From: CAZEDM01 sp964511075
GTDB lineage: Bacteria > Zixibacteria > MSB-5A5 > RBG-16-43-9
Assembly: GCA_964511075.1 (NCBI GenBank)
Contig: CAZEDM010000005.1
Location: 186,001 to 250,000 of the forward strand
Length of the DNA: 64,000 nt
Direction: 5' to 3'
Shown: piece by piece, positions 49,883 to 60,700 of the stretch
Layout: each line of letters begins with the position of its first letter
Numbering within the stretch: the first letter of the stretch is position 1
Program-made: the position numbers and the translations under genes
The notes under the pieces: generated by a model
What the model was told of the DNA's origin: nothing
The model's input: only the letters and a program-made list of their open reading frames with translations
The model's database searches: none

Positions 49883-51450
49883 AACTGGTTACCTCAGACC
49901 AGATGAGAAAGGTAGATAAGATAACTATCGAAAAGATAGGTATCCCTGGTTTGGAGCTTATGGAGAAAGCCGGCTTAGGCTCTGCCTTAGTCGGGAAAAA
50001 GATTTTAGATGAAAAAGTCAAAGGCAAAAAAGTTATAATCTTCTGCGGAAAGGGAAATAATGGCGGGGATGGGTTTGTAGTGGGCAGATATCTGTCCAGG
50101 TGGGGTGCGAAAGTAGAATTCTATCTTTTGGGAAAAAAGGAAGAGGTTAAAGGCGACGCCTTGGCCAACCTGAAAAAAGCTGTTAAGCTGAAGCTTGCCA
50201 TAAAACAGGTCTCCAGGGAAAAGGAACTCCCGGCTGAACTCAGAGCTGACCTGATAATAGATGCAATCTTTGGGACCGGATTTAAAGGTAAGGCAACTGG
50301 ATTGGAAGGAAAGGCAATTCAACTTATCAATTCATCCGGGATAAAAGTATTATCCATCGATATCCCCTCAGGCTTAGAGGCAGATACAGGTTCAGTCGAA
50401 GGTATTTGTGTTAAGGCTGCTTCTACCCCCACTATGGGCTTGCCCAAAAAAGGGCAGTTTTTCTTTCCGGGGAAAAGCTTCTGCGGAAAAGTAGAAGTAA
50501 TAGATATAGGCGTTCCTCAAAAAGTTATAGATGAGCAGAAATTGAATCTGAATTTAATAACCGAAGAAGAGGTAAAAAGTATAACTCCCCGGCGTCCGGG
50601 TGATGCTCACAAAGGGACTTGCGGCAAAGTTCTTCTCATTGCCGGTTCAACCGGGATGACCGGTGCGGCAGCTTTGGCCTCTTTATCCTGTTTAAAAGCC
50701 GGGGCAGGAATGGCGATCCTTGGTGCTCCTAAAACTTTGAATGAGATCTTCGAGATAAAACTGACTGAGGTTATGACCAAGCCTCTGCCGGACGTTAAGA
50801 AAAGAGGAGCCCTTGCCCTTCGGGGTCTGGGCGAGATTATGCAGACTTTAAAATGGGCCGATTGCGTGGCTTTAGGCCCGGGCCTGGGACAGCATTTTGA
50901 GACGGTTGAGCTAATCAGGAGATTAGTCAACAGAATTGAGCTACCCATGGTTATTGATGCAGACGGTTTGAATGCAATTGCCAGGGATTCTTCAATCCTG
51001 AATCAGGCAAAAGCTCCGTTGGTTCTGACCCCGCATATAGGAGAATTCTCCAGATTGATTAATGTTCCCATAGATGAAATAGAAAAAGACCGAATAAAAT
51101 ATGCCAGGGGATCAGCCAAAAAATTCAATTGCGTATTAGTCTTCAAGGGAGCACCTACAATAATCGGCGAGCCTGAAGGACAGGTTTACGTTAATCCCAC
51201 TGGCAATGCCGGTATGGCAACTGCTGGCTCAGGCGATGTTCTAACCGGGATCATAGTGGGACTTTTAGCACAGATGATTTTCTTGAAGAAGCAGGATATT
51301 AAGAAGACAATGTTAGAATCAGCCCTGGCTGGGGTCTATATTCACGGGCTTTGCGGGGATTTAGCTAAAGGGGAAAAAGGGGAGATGGGGATGATTGCCG
51401 GGGATATGATGGAGAGATTGCCGGAGATATTGATTAAGTTTACAAAGTAA
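49879..51450 (+). CDS. nnr: Bifunctional NAD(P)H-hydrate epimerase / ADP-dependent NAD(P)HX dehydratase
   Basis: The 523-residue fusion repairs hydrated NAD(P)H. The N-terminal YjeF epimerase domain has FCGKGNNGGDGFVVGRYL and IDIPSGLEADTG. The C-terminal ribokinase-like dehydratase has GDAHKGTCGKVLLIAGSTGM, TPHIGEFSRL and GNAGMATAGSGDVLTGIIVG. The layout is the standard bacterial fusion. It overlaps pyrF by 4 bp. Confidence 0.95.
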   Translation: MKLVTSDQMRKVDKITIEKIGIPGLELMEKAGLGSALVGKKILDEKVKGKKVIIFCGKGNNGGDGFVVGRYLSRWGAKVEFYLLGKKEEVKGDALANLKKAVKLKLAIKQVSREKELPAELRADLIIDAIFGTGFKGKATGLEGKAIQLINSSGIKVLSIDIPSGLEADTGSVEGICVKAASTPTMGLPKKGQFFFPGKSFCGKVEVIDIGVPQKVIDEQKLNLNLITEEEVKSITPRRPGDAHKGTCGKVLLIAGSTGMTGAAALASLSCLKAGAGMAILGAPKTLNEIFEIKLTEVMTKPLPDVKKRGALALRGLGEIMQTLKWADCVALGPGLGQHFETVELIRRLVNRIELPMVIDADGLNAIARDSSILNQAKAPLVLTPHIGEFSRLINVPIDEIEKDRIKYARGSAKKFNCVLVFKGAPTIIGEPEGQVYVNPTGNAGMATAGSGDVLTGIIVGLLAQMIFLKKQDIKKTMLESALAGVYIHGLCGDLAKGEKGEMGMIAGDMMERLPEILIKFTK

Positions 51451-51474
51451 TATATCTCAGATAGGAGTTTTATT

Positions 51475-52671
51475 GTGAAAGTTGAAGATAAAATAAAAAC
51501 TATATCCAGAGAGTTTTTCCCCTCATTGTTGAAACTGAGAAGGGAACTTCATCAATATCCAGAGATTGCCTTTGCAGAATATAAGACCTCAGAGATTATC
51601 GTAAGAGAGTTAAAGAAATTAGATCTCAAGGTTAAAAAAAGAATAGCTAAAACTGGAGCTGTTGCCTTACTGAATGAGAATAAAAAAGGCAAAACCGTTG
51701 CCCTGCGCGCGGATATGGATGCTCTGCCAATAACGGAGTTAGCTGACATCCCCTTTAAATCCAGAAATCCGGGGAGGATGCATGCCTGCGGGCATGATGT
51801 GCATATGACCTGCGTCCTTGGTGCGGCTAAGATTCTGTCACAATTGAAAGATGAGTTGCCCGGCAAGGTAAAATTCATTTTTCAGCCCAGCGAAGAGGTC
51901 TCCCCTGGCGGGGCTTTATCTATGGTTGAAGCAGGGGTTCTTAAAAATCCCAGGGTGGATGGAATATTCGGACTGCATTGCGATTCCACCATTCAGGTCG
52001 GAGAGATCGGGGTGAAAGATGGTCCGATGATGGCCCAGACGGACGATTTTGATATAATCATAAAGGGAAAAGGCGGACACGGGGCCAGGCCCCAGGAGGG
52101 GATCGATGCGATCGTGGTTGGCTCAGCAGTTATCCAGGCTTTGCAGACCATAGTCAGCAGAAGGATCAGCCCCCTGAAGCCGGTGGTGATAAGCGTGGGT
52201 GAATTTGCAGGGGGTACTGCGAGAAATGTCATCTGCGATAAGGTGATTCTGAAAGGCACAGCCAGAACCTTGGAGAGAAGAGTGACTAAAAAGATTCCCG
52301 GACTGTTGAGGGAGGTTATATCCGGTGTGTGCAAAAGTTTTGGAGCAGATTTCGAGCTGAAATATTATGATGGTTATCCGGTACTGATAAATGACTCAAA
52401 GATGACGAATCTGGTCAGAAGCTCGATTAAAAGACTTTTTGCCAAAAAAGCAATTTACGAGATAGAGGAGCCGGCTATGGGTGGAGAGGATTTTGCCTAT
52501 TTCCTACAAGAAATACTAGGCTCATTTTTCAATCTGGGAACCAGAAACGAGAAAATAGGGGCAGTTTCCCCTTGGCACAATCCAAAATGGAAAGTGGATG
52601 AGAGATCAATAGAGATAGGCTCAGCCCTTTTGGCTCAGGTGGCTTTTGATTTTTTGAAAGATAAGTACTAA
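51475..52671 (+). CDS. M20D-family amidohydrolase / peptidase
   Basis: A 398-residue metal-dependent amidohydrolase of the M20D group, which includes IAA-amino acid hydrolases and N-acyl amino acid deacylases. The metal site is in MHACGHDVHMT and FQPSEEVSPGGALSM, and a later dimerisation domain has GKGGHGARPQEGIDAI. The C-terminal AMGGEDFAYFL supplies the last ligand region. It starts with GTG behind AGGAG. Substrate not predictable. Confidence 0.93.
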   Translation: MKVEDKIKTISREFFPSLLKLRRELHQYPEIAFAEYKTSEIIVRELKKLDLKVKKRIAKTGAVALLNENKKGKTVALRADMDALPITELADIPFKSRNPGRMHACGHDVHMTCVLGAAKILSQLKDELPGKVKFIFQPSEEVSPGGALSMVEAGVLKNPRVDGIFGLHCDSTIQVGEIGVKDGPMMAQTDDFDIIIKGKGGHGARPQEGIDAIVVGSAVIQALQTIVSRRISPLKPVVISVGEFAGGTARNVICDKVILKGTARTLERRVTKKIPGLLREVISGVCKSFGADFELKYYDGYPVLINDSKMTNLVRSSIKRLFAKKAIYEIEEPAMGGEDFAYFLQEILGSFFNLGTRNEKIGAVSPWHNPKWKVDERSIEIGSALLAQVAFDFLKDKY

Positions 52672-52690
52672 AAGGTTTGGGAAAGATTTT

Positions 52691-52762
52691 GGAGTGCGAA
52701 CCTTTAGGTTTGCCAATTGAGTTTAATAGGTTATTTGAGGTAAGGCTGAAGCTTTACACTCC
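52691..52762. repeat. GGAGTGTAAAGC-type palindromic repeat, copy 4
   Basis: GGAGTGCGAACCTTTAGG at the left and GAAGCTTTACACTCC at the right are inverted arms of the repeat family. Here it lies in the reverse order relative to 30564-30630. Confidence 0.7.
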
Positions 52763-52790
52763 ATATTTCTTTTAAAATAAGAGGCTTTTG

Positions 52791-54281
52791 ATGAAGAAGA
52801 CTAAAATTATAATTTTGTTTTCCCTTCTGGGATTTTTGTTGTCATTGTTTTTTTCTTCTAATTCCTATTCCAAGCCCCCTTATCGTCCGGGTGACTGGAC
52901 AGGCTATACGGATTTAAGATATGTCAGCTCCATCGCTCAGGGTTTCAAGGATATATATTTCGGGACTACAGGAGGAATTTCGAGGTATGATTTCTTTGCA
53001 GACCGGTGGGAGGAGCCATTGACGGAAAGCGATGGGCTCTTGGATAATCGGGTGGAGCTGGTGGCATTTGACCTGGACAGAAACGAGCTCTGGGCTAAGA
53101 CTTATTCCGGGGTTTGCAGATACAGCCTCGCATTTGAGGAATGGTACAAGGAGGGCGATTTCCCCTATAATCTGGTACATAAGGATTCAGCCAACTTCAC
53201 CTTTCCCTCCTTCATCATGGATTTCGGTTACTCCTTTTATCCCGAAGGCTATATCACCGATATCTATTTGGACCGTTATAAAGTTACGGATTATCTTTTT
53301 GACCAGTGGGGAAAACTGTGGATAGGAACCTGGGGCTTGAATGCCGGGGTCGCCTCGATACGCTACCTGGAGCTGGAGATGCTTAAGACCGGGCTTTACA
53401 ATGAGGATGTCAAAGCCCTGCTTTTGGATGGTGATAACCTGTGGTTTGGCGGGAGAAGTTCTTATTCCCAGGATTTCGGTATAACCAGATATAATCGCAA
53501 AGAGGAAAAATGGGATTACTTTGAATCCAGGACCTTGAAAGAGCTTTCAAACAAGGATGTCACCTGCATGGAAAAGGATTCTCGCTATATCTGGATGGGA
53601 GGCACAAACGGGCTACTGCGTTATGATAAAAGAAACGATCGCTTTAAATCCTACGACAGCTTCAAGGGGTTGTGGAATAACGAGATCACTGCCCTGAAAT
53701 CGGATGAGGGGCTTCTTTGGATTGGAACTGCTTGGGGACTGAATTATTATCTGCCTAAAAGGGACTCTTTGGTCAGGGTTAAAGATGACCAGCTCAAAGG
53801 CGCCCGCATATATTCCATCGAGGCAGATTCGTACTTTGTATGGGTTGGAACAGACAGAGGGGCTTTTCAATTGAATAAATCCTCTGGCGAGTGGACTCCC
53901 TTCAATATTCCAGAAGGCAACTTGAATTATTGGGTGAAATCTGTTTACAAAAATAAGGATGAGCTCTGGTTTGGAACCACAGATGCAGTAGTGGGGGTAA
54001 ATCTGAAAACAGGGGAGAGAAAAATCTATCTGTCGCCAGCCAACTACCCCGGGACCGAGGTGACCAAGATCGTGTGTGACGATGAGAATCTCTGGGTGGG
54101 AACGATCCTGGGAGTCTGGAGGCTGGATCGAGAACGAAATATCTGGAAAGGTTATTATAAAGAGGATGGGCTTCTGGATAATTATATTCAGGACCTCCTT
54201 CTGGACGGAGATTACATCCTTTTTGGAACACCAAGAGGGGCTACCCGCTTTTACTGGAATAGCCCTTACCGGATAGATTAA
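52791..54281 (+). CDS. Exported two-component-regulator-type beta-propeller protein
   Basis: A 496-residue protein with a signal peptide (IIILFSLLGFLLSLFFSSNS) and many repeats of the LWIGTxxGLxxY kind (LWIGTAWGLNYYLPKRD, VWVGTDRGAFQLNKSSGEW, LWVGTILGVWRLD). These are the propeller units otherwise found in the sensor part of hybrid two-component proteins. Here no kinase part follows, so it is a free exported propeller. The start was taken at ATG 52791 rather than the TTG one codon before. Confidence 0.85.
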   Translation: MKKTKIIILFSLLGFLLSLFFSSNSYSKPPYRPGDWTGYTDLRYVSSIAQGFKDIYFGTTGGISRYDFFADRWEEPLTESDGLLDNRVELVAFDLDRNELWAKTYSGVCRYSLAFEEWYKEGDFPYNLVHKDSANFTFPSFIMDFGYSFYPEGYITDIYLDRYKVTDYLFDQWGKLWIGTWGLNAGVASIRYLELEMLKTGLYNEDVKALLLDGDNLWFGGRSSYSQDFGITRYNRKEEKWDYFESRTLKELSNKDVTCMEKDSRYIWMGGTNGLLRYDKRNDRFKSYDSFKGLWNNEITALKSDEGLLWIGTAWGLNYYLPKRDSLVRVKDDQLKGARIYSIEADSYFVWVGTDRGAFQLNKSSGEWTPFNIPEGNLNYWVKSVYKNKDELWFGTTDAVVGVNLKTGERKIYLSPANYPGTEVTKIVCDDENLWVGTILGVWRLDRERNIWKGYYKEDGLLDNYIQDLLLDGDYILFGTPRGATRFYWNSPYRID

Positions 54282-54304
54282 CCCTTGAGAAACGGGTCCG
54301 CAGA

Positions 54305-55306
54305 ATGGAGCTAAAAGAAACAGGTGAATTCGGGCTTATAGAGCTGATCAGAAAAAAGATCTATACCAGGGATAAAAGGGTGATTCTGAATATAGGAGAC
54401 GATGCGGCGATCCTTAGAAGCTCAGGCAGCAAGCTTCTGGTTTTCACCATGGATACCCTGATGGAGAAAGTCCATTTTGATCTGAAATATTGCTCTTTTA
54501 AAGATGTTGGCTGGAAAAGCATGAGTGCCAATCTCAGCGATGTGGCAGCCATGGGGGGAACCCCTTTAGCCGGTCTTGTTTCCCTGGGAATTCCTCAAGG
54601 GGTCAAAGTCGAAGAGATTATGGCACTCTATTCCGGGATGAAAACTCTTTGTTCCAGTTTTAGGTGCCCTATTGTAGGCGGGGATGTGTTTTTCTCCAAA
54701 AACGCTTTAATTATAACTGTTGCGCTTTTAGGAGAGGTTGAGAAAAACCGGTTTAAAACCAGAGCCGGAGCAAGGGCTGGTGATCTGATTTTTGTGACCG
54801 GCGATTTAGGTGGGGCTGAGGCAGGTTTAAAATTCTTAATGAAATATTCAGGAAAGAAAAAGCACTTGTTCAAGAGCTCAGCTACAAAGAAACATCTTTC
54901 ACCCTATCCCAGGATAAGGGAAGCAAAGCTGTTAGTAAGAAACTTGAAAATAAGCTCAATGATAGATATAAGTGATGGATTATCTTCTGATTTACATCAC
55001 ATCTGCGAGGAAAACGCAGTCGGGGCTTTGATCTACGCAGATAAGATACCTATAAGCCAGGAGACCATTAGATCTTGTAAGCTTTTGAACCTTTCCCCAT
55101 TGAATACTGCCTTGAGCTCAGGTGAGGAATATGAGCTTCTTTTTACTCTGAACCCCAGAGACGAAAAAAACCTAAGAAAGGTCGTCCGGGGTAAATTTAA
55201 AATCAGCTTAATTGGAAAGATAGTTAAGAAAGAGAAAGGGGTAAAGATTTTGGGGCAGGGTGACAGACTCGGAGATTTAAAAAAGACAGGGTATACTCAC
55301 TTCTAA
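54305..55306 (+). CDS. thiL: Thiamine-monophosphate kinase
   Basis: A 333-residue ATP-dependent kinase that forms thiamine diphosphate. It is of the PurM-like fold with IGDDAAIL, MDTLMEKVHFDL, SANLSDVAAMGG, CPIVGGD, VTGDLGGAEAGL and MIDISDGLSSDLHHI, all ThiL signatures. Other thiamine genes are not in the window. It lies 23 bp after the propeller gene. Confidence 0.95.
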   Translation: MELKETGEFGLIELIRKKIYTRDKRVILNIGDDAAILRSSGSKLLVFTMDTLMEKVHFDLKYCSFKDVGWKSMSANLSDVAAMGGTPLAGLVSLGIPQGVKVEEIMALYSGMKTLCSSFRCPIVGGDVFFSKNALIITVALLGEVEKNRFKTRAGARAGDLIFVTGDLGGAEAGLKFLMKYSGKKKHLFKSSATKKHLSPYPRIREAKLLVRNLKISSMIDISDGLSSDLHHICEENAVGALIYADKIPISQETIRSCKLLNLSPLNTALSSGEEYELLFTLNPRDEKNLRKVVRGKFKISLIGKIVKKEKGVKILGQGDRLGDLKKTGYTHF

Positions 55307-55342
55307 ATTTCCCCTCAAGGCTTCCTCTAAATCAAAAAGTAG

Positions 55343-55369
55343 TTGACATTTATCTCCAAAGAATATTAT
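55343..55369 (+). promoter_or_regulatory. Possible promoter of the zinc-ribbon gene
   Basis: A perfect TTGACA is followed after 15 bp by TATTAT (or after 18 bp by TATTTG). Spacing is short, so the -10 choice is open. Confidence 0.45.
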
Positions 55370-55447
55370 TTGTTCAAAAAAGTTGGAACGAACGAAGCGC
55401 AGGCATAACCCCCGTCAGAGGTGGGTTAAAAGGGAGGAGGGGTAGGA

Positions 55448-55639
55448 ATGGAGAAAATTTTTCCGGAATGCCTTAAGTGCAATAAGGGAGTGCTTTTGCC
55501 TCTCTCCGATTACGGGAGGGAGGGAGCGAGCATAATGTATAAAGCCTGGGTGTGCTCTAATCCGGGCTGCGGCTTTTCCATCCGCATAGACAACGGCGAG
55601 ATAAGTTTTGGCAAGACCATCGGCATCTCATCTAAATAA
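55448..55639 (+). CDS. Small zinc-ribbon-like protein (63 residues)
   Basis: A 63-residue protein with cysteines at 8, 11, 36 and 41 (CLKC ... CSNPGC) in a zinc-ribbon arrangement, separated by a basic loop. The strong GGGAGGAGGGG ribosome region and an upstream promoter candidate support a real gene. The function is unknown; RNA or nucleotide binding is common in such small ribbons but is not shown. Confidence 0.7.
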   Translation: MEKIFPECLKCNKGVLLPLSDYGREGASIMYKAWVCSNPGCGFSIRIDNGEISFGKTIGISSK

Positions 55640-55697
55640 AAACAATTTCAGTCTCTAATGCGCTTCGTTCCTTCTCAACTTATTCCGGGATTGAAAA

Positions 55698-56621
55698 ATG
55701 TGGAAGAAACTTCTGGATAATCTCTGGCTGAAATTAGGAGCAGTGCTCCTGGCCTTACTTCTGTGGCTATACGCCTCTACTGATAAGTCCTACGAATATA
55801 CCTTTGACTACAACCTGGAATTGGTCAATCTATCCCCGGAATTCATTCTGGCTGAGCCATTGCCCAAGGTGGTGAAAGTCAGAGTCTATGGCCGGGGAAA
55901 GGAACTTTTGAAGTTTTTCCTTTTCGAGAAGAAAAATTTAAAAATAGATGCCCGGGAATTCCATACAGGGAAACGGATGTTCCCCTTGAAAAAGGAGATG
56001 GTCGATATTCCGGAAGGGCTTAACCTGTCAGTGATTGAAGTGGTCTCACCCAGGGATTTAAAGATTGATTTGCAAAAAGTAGAGGAGAAGAGGGTTCCTA
56101 TTGTCGCTCAGCTTTCTTTCACTCCAGCAGAAGGTTATTTCATTAAGGGAGAGACAAAGTTCATACCTGACAGGGTCAGGGTCAGGGGCCCCTCGGAAAG
56201 TATCAGGAAGGTCAAATTCGTGCTGACCGAGAAAAAGGAGTTTCAGAATTTAACTAGGTCTTTCTCCGAGAACATAGGGCTGATCTCCCCTTCTTTTTTT
56301 AACCTGAGGATTTTCCCCCAGAAGGCAGATTTCTCCGTTGGGGTAAAGAAAGGGGAAAAGTTCAGGCTGGAGAAGTTATCCGTAAAGCTCTTGAATCTGC
56401 CTAAGGGCAGAAAAGGGTATCTTACTCCGCCGACCATCGATTTGGAGCTCTTGGGTGAGAAGGAAAACCTCGAGAAGCTTGTTCCTGAAAGTGTAAATGT
56501 CATCATAGATTGCAAAGGTATAAAAAATGGAAAGATAAGAGTTTCTCCTTTAATTCAGCTTCCCGAAGATATAATTCTTTTGAAAACAGAGCCTGATAGT
56601 TTCAACTTAGAGATCAAATAG
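55698..56621 (+). CDS. YbbR-domain protein (CdaR-like)
   Basis: A 307-residue protein with one N-terminal membrane segment (LKLGAVLLALLLWLYAS) and an extracytoplasmic part built of two to three YbbR-type beta repeats (RVPIVAQLSFTPAEGYFIKG, then VRVRGPSESIRKVKFV). In Firmicutes, CdaR regulates the diadenylate cyclase CdaA, usually encoded next door. Here cdaA is not adjacent; tsaD follows after a single base instead. Confidence 0.85.
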   Translation: MWKKLLDNLWLKLGAVLLALLLWLYASTDKSYEYTFDYNLELVNLSPEFILAEPLPKVVKVRVYGRGKELLKFFLFEKKNLKIDAREFHTGKRMFPLKKEMVDIPEGLNLSVIEVVSPRDLKIDLQKVEEKRVPIVAQLSFTPAEGYFIKGETKFIPDRVRVRGPSESIRKVKFVLTEKKEFQNLTRSFSENIGLISPSFFNLRIFPQKADFSVGVKKGEKFRLEKLSVKLLNLPKGRKGYLTPPTIDLELLGEKENLEKLVPESVNVIIDCKGIKNGKIRVSPLIQLPEDIILLKTEPDSFNLEIK

Positions 56622-56622
56622 T

Positions 56623-57633
56623 ATGCTGGTCCTGGGGATTGAAACCTCCTGCGACGAGACCGCGGTTGCCGTAATAGAAGATGGCAGGAAAATCCTCTCC
56701 AATGTGGTCTTCTCCCAGTGGGTTCACAAAAGATATTGGGGGGTTGTGCCTGAACTTGCTTCCAGGGAACATAGCAAAACCCTTCTCCCTATACTCCAGG
56801 CTGCCCTGAAGGAGAGTAAGGTCACTTTAAGGGAAATAGATGGAATTGCAGTTACCCAGGGTCCCGGACTGGTTGGTTCGCTTCTGATAGGTCTTTCCTT
56901 AGCTAAGGGCTTGTCCTATGCTTTGGAAATACCCTTTGTAGGGATAAATCACTTAGAGGGACATATCTTCTCCAATTTCCTGGAGTATCCAGACCTTTCC
57001 CCTCCCTTGATCTGCCTGATAGTCTCAGGCGGGCATTCCACTTTAGTCAAGGTTAAAACCTGGGGGGATTACGAGGTTTTGGGACGCACCAGAGATGATG
57101 CCCCAGGTGAGGCCTTTGACAAGGTAGCCAGACTGCTTGATTTAGAGTACCCCGGAGGACCTTCTATCGATAAGATAAGCAAAGAGTGTGGGTCTTCAGG
57201 TGTAAAATTCCCCCGGGCATTCTTAGAAGAGGGAAGTCTGGATTTTTCCTTCAGCGGGCTTAAGACCGCCGTGGCACTATATGTTTCCAGGCTGACCTCA
57301 GGGGAGAAAGTGAAGCAGAAGGCTTGCATTGCTAAGGGGTTTCAGGAAGCGGTGGTAGATGTGCTGGTTGAAAAAACTTTCAAGGCAAGTTCTAACTTCA
57401 AAATAAAGAGAATAGCCATAGCCGGAGGGGTAGCTAACAACAGCCGTCTAAGAGAAAAATTAAGTTTAGAGGCAGAAAAAACCAGGCTAAGGCTTTACCT
57501 CCCCTCTCCTTTGCTGTGCACTGATAATGCGGCAATGATAGGAGCGGCTGGGTATTTTCACCTAAGCAGAGGGGAACAGGCACCTCTGGAACTCAATGCC
57601 TTTCCTCGTCTCCCCTTAGGTCAAGTAAATTGA
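56623..57633 (+). CDS. tsaD: tRNA N6-adenosine threonylcarbamoyltransferase TsaD
   Basis: The 336-residue transferase makes t6A at position 37 of ANN-decoding tRNAs. GIETSCDETAVAVIEDG, the metal-binding HLEGHIFSNF (HxxxH) and GGVANNSRLREKL are family signatures, with the DNAAMIGAAG motif near the end. Start and upstream stop of the YbbR gene are one base apart. Confidence 0.97.
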   Translation: MLVLGIETSCDETAVAVIEDGRKILSNVVFSQWVHKRYWGVVPELASREHSKTLLPILQAALKESKVTLREIDGIAVTQGPGLVGSLLIGLSLAKGLSYALEIPFVGINHLEGHIFSNFLEYPDLSPPLICLIVSGGHSTLVKVKTWGDYEVLGRTRDDAPGEAFDKVARLLDLEYPGGPSIDKISKECGSSGVKFPRAFLEEGSLDFSFSGLKTAVALYVSRLTSGEKVKQKACIAKGFQEAVVDVLVEKTFKASSNFKIKRIAIAGGVANNSRLREKLSLEAEKTRLRLYLPSPLLCTDNAAMIGAAGYFHLSRGEQAPLELNAFPRLPLGQVN

Positions 57634-57752
57634 CCCCTTTGATAGTCCTCCACTCAGAAATTTCTCTCTACAGATAGAATTTTTCCCCAGAATGTCGATA
57701 ATTATATAAACAGTTTTCTGAGTTTTTTCAAGAGCTTATCCATTAAATACTT

Positions 57753-60700
57753 ATGCGCCCCTTTTTAAAGAAAAATTCATTGTCTGAGCAACTTAAAGAT
57801 GAAAAATTTATTCTTGATTCCCTGCAGGATGAGGTTCTTATCTTTGATCTAGAAGGTAAGCTGCTTCATGCTAACGATAAGTTCTTGAATAACAAGGGGA
57901 TGTCACTACCTGAGATTGAGGGGAAAACCTGCTACCAGCTTCTGTACAATCTGAATGAAGAATGCAAGTTAACTGATAAAATTTGTCCACTTAAAGAGGT
58001 CTTACAAAACTCGCTCCCAGTTAGAGTAACCTATAAGCAAAATAATAGATACCTGGAGATAAGTGCTTCTCCCTTAAAGGATAAAAGAAATAAAATTGTG
58101 GGTATGATCGGGTTATTTAGAGACATAACAGAAGAAGAGAAAAAGAAGGAGGAGTCAGAGGAGAAATATAGAAATTTAATTGAAAAATCACATGATGCCA
58201 TTGTCATACTACAAGATGACAAGATCAAGTTAGCAAATCAAAGAGTGGTGGATTTGACAGGCTATAGCCGGAAGGAGTTAGAAGAACTTGATTTCAAAAA
58301 GGCAATAGCTACGGAGCACAGGGAAATAGTCTTGGATAGATACAAAAGAAGACAAAAGGGAGAGGAGGTTACAGACCATTATGAATTTGCGATCCTGACT
58401 AAAAATGGCCAGAGAAAAGATGTGGAGATGAATGTTGCCCTGGTTGAATTTAGAGGGAAGATAGCCTCATTCGCTTTTTTAAAAGATGTAACCGAAAAGA
58501 AAATAGCTGAATCCGAATTAAAAAAGGTAAAAGAATATTTAAATAATATCATCAACACCTCCCAGGTAGCAATAACGGTGGTGGACAATGATTGGAATAT
58601 CTCCATTTTCAATCAAGGAGCAGAGAGGCTGACAGGATATAAGGGGGAGGAGGTAATAGAGAAAAGAAAAGTCCAGGATTTCTATGCCGATGAAAAAGAT
58701 TTTGTCTTTATTCAGAAAAAACTCTCAGAAGAAGGGTTGATAGAGAACTACGAAACTACTTTACTTAAAAAAGACGGGAGCAAGATTCCTATCAGTATAT
58801 CTGTCTCGCTATTAAGGGACAGGGAGGGAAAACCTATCGGCTCAATCGGAATCAGCACGGATATATCCCAGCGCAGAAAGATGGAGGGGGAGCTTAGAGA
58901 AAGTGAGGCAAGATTAAATGCCATAATTAAGAATACCCCTAATGTAGCTATAGAAAGTTTTGACATTAATGGAAAAGTTTTGTATTGGAATAAAGCGGCA
59001 GAGAAGGTATTCGGCTGGACTGGAGCAGAGGCGCTGGGGAAAAGTTTGGATCAACTGATATTAGATGAGAAATCCACGAATGAATTCTTAGCTACCCTAA
59101 GGGAGATAGATAAAACCAACAAGCCATCTGGACCATCAGAGTGGAGATGTAAGAACAAATCGGGCATAGAGATTGTGACTTACTCCACCATATTTCCTAT
59201 ACCATCTACCGATGGCAGAAAAGAGTTCATCTGTATGGATGTGGATATCACGGGACTCAAGAAAGCAGAGAGAGCTTTGAGAAAGTCGGAGGAGAAATAC
59301 AGGTTTCTGTATGAGAAAAGCTCGACCATCAACCTGATAATCGGGATCGACGGGACAATAAAAGACGTGAATGAGGAAGCCATCAAAAGATTTGGTTACT
59401 CAAAAGAGGAAATCGTCGGAAGAGGGGCACTGGATTTCGTTATTCCGCAACAGAGGGATAAAGTGGCTTTGCTCTTAGAAAGGGATTTTAAAAGAGAACA
59501 TACTCCAGAGATGGAGATAGAGATATGTGCAAAAGATGGAACAGCTTATACTTTATTGTTCTCTGCGGGAAGCTCGATGTTATACGAAGGGGATCAATCC
59601 AACAGCATACTCGTCACAGGGATAGATGTCAGCGAACGCATACATGCGGAGAAGGCACTGCGCGAAAGCGAGGAACGTTTAAGAGAGTTTGCGTCAGCTG
59701 TGACAGATGTGATTTACCGTTATGACCCGGTCAACAATCAGTATGATTTCATCTCTCCTTCCTTTGAACGCCAAACGGGTTATTCCTTAGAGGAGATCAA
59801 GAAAGACCCCAAAACCCTTACCAGAGAAATAACCCATCCGGATGATGCGGAGAGAGTATTCAGTGAGGTGGAAACGCATATCAAAAAAGGTCCGGGCGCG
59901 GGCCCGCTCCTTTCTACCTATAGAATTGTGCGTAGGGACGGACAGCTCATCTGGGTAAGTGACCGTAAAGATATAGAATTTACCCCCGAGGGAAAAGTCC
60001 ATCGCATAAACGGTATAGTTAGGGATATCACCCAGAGGAAAAAAGCAGAGGAGGAGATAAGATGTCTTAAGGAATTTAATCAGGAGATAATAGATAAACT
60101 ACCCCTGGGTGTTCTCAGGCTGGATAAAGGAGGAAAGATTGTTTATGAAAATTCTAAGATGAACGAGATCATGGGAGCGGAGAAAGGCGAGAAGTCAAAG
60201 GCCCTAGGGCTGAAGGTAACCCAGGTACCATATGCGATTGAAGGCGGGGCAGTAAAACCATTAACTGATCTTCTGTCGGGGACTCCTTTCGAGTATCAAA
60301 TAATCCCCTTCACCTCTCTCAACGGCAGAAAAACTATACTCTCAGTAAATGGAGTTCCTCTTTTCGACCGGGAGGGAAAGCCGGACGGGGCCGTGCTTTT
60401 GATCGAGGATATCACCGAGAGCAAAAAGGTAGAGCAGAAGATAATCCAGACGAACAAGGAGCTTAAAGCCCTGAATGCCATCGCCTCTATCGCCAACCAA
60501 TCTTTGAATCTGGAATCGATCCTGAAGAAAACCTTAGATAAGGTTTTGGAATTGTTGGACTGTCAGGCTGGCGGGATCTATCTTTTAAATCAGGAGGATG
60601 AGGAACTGGAGCTGAAATTCTGCAAGGGTCTTTCTCCAGATGCAGTAAAAAAGATTGACAGATTGAGATTAGGCGAAGGCTTTTCCGGCAGGATAGCACA

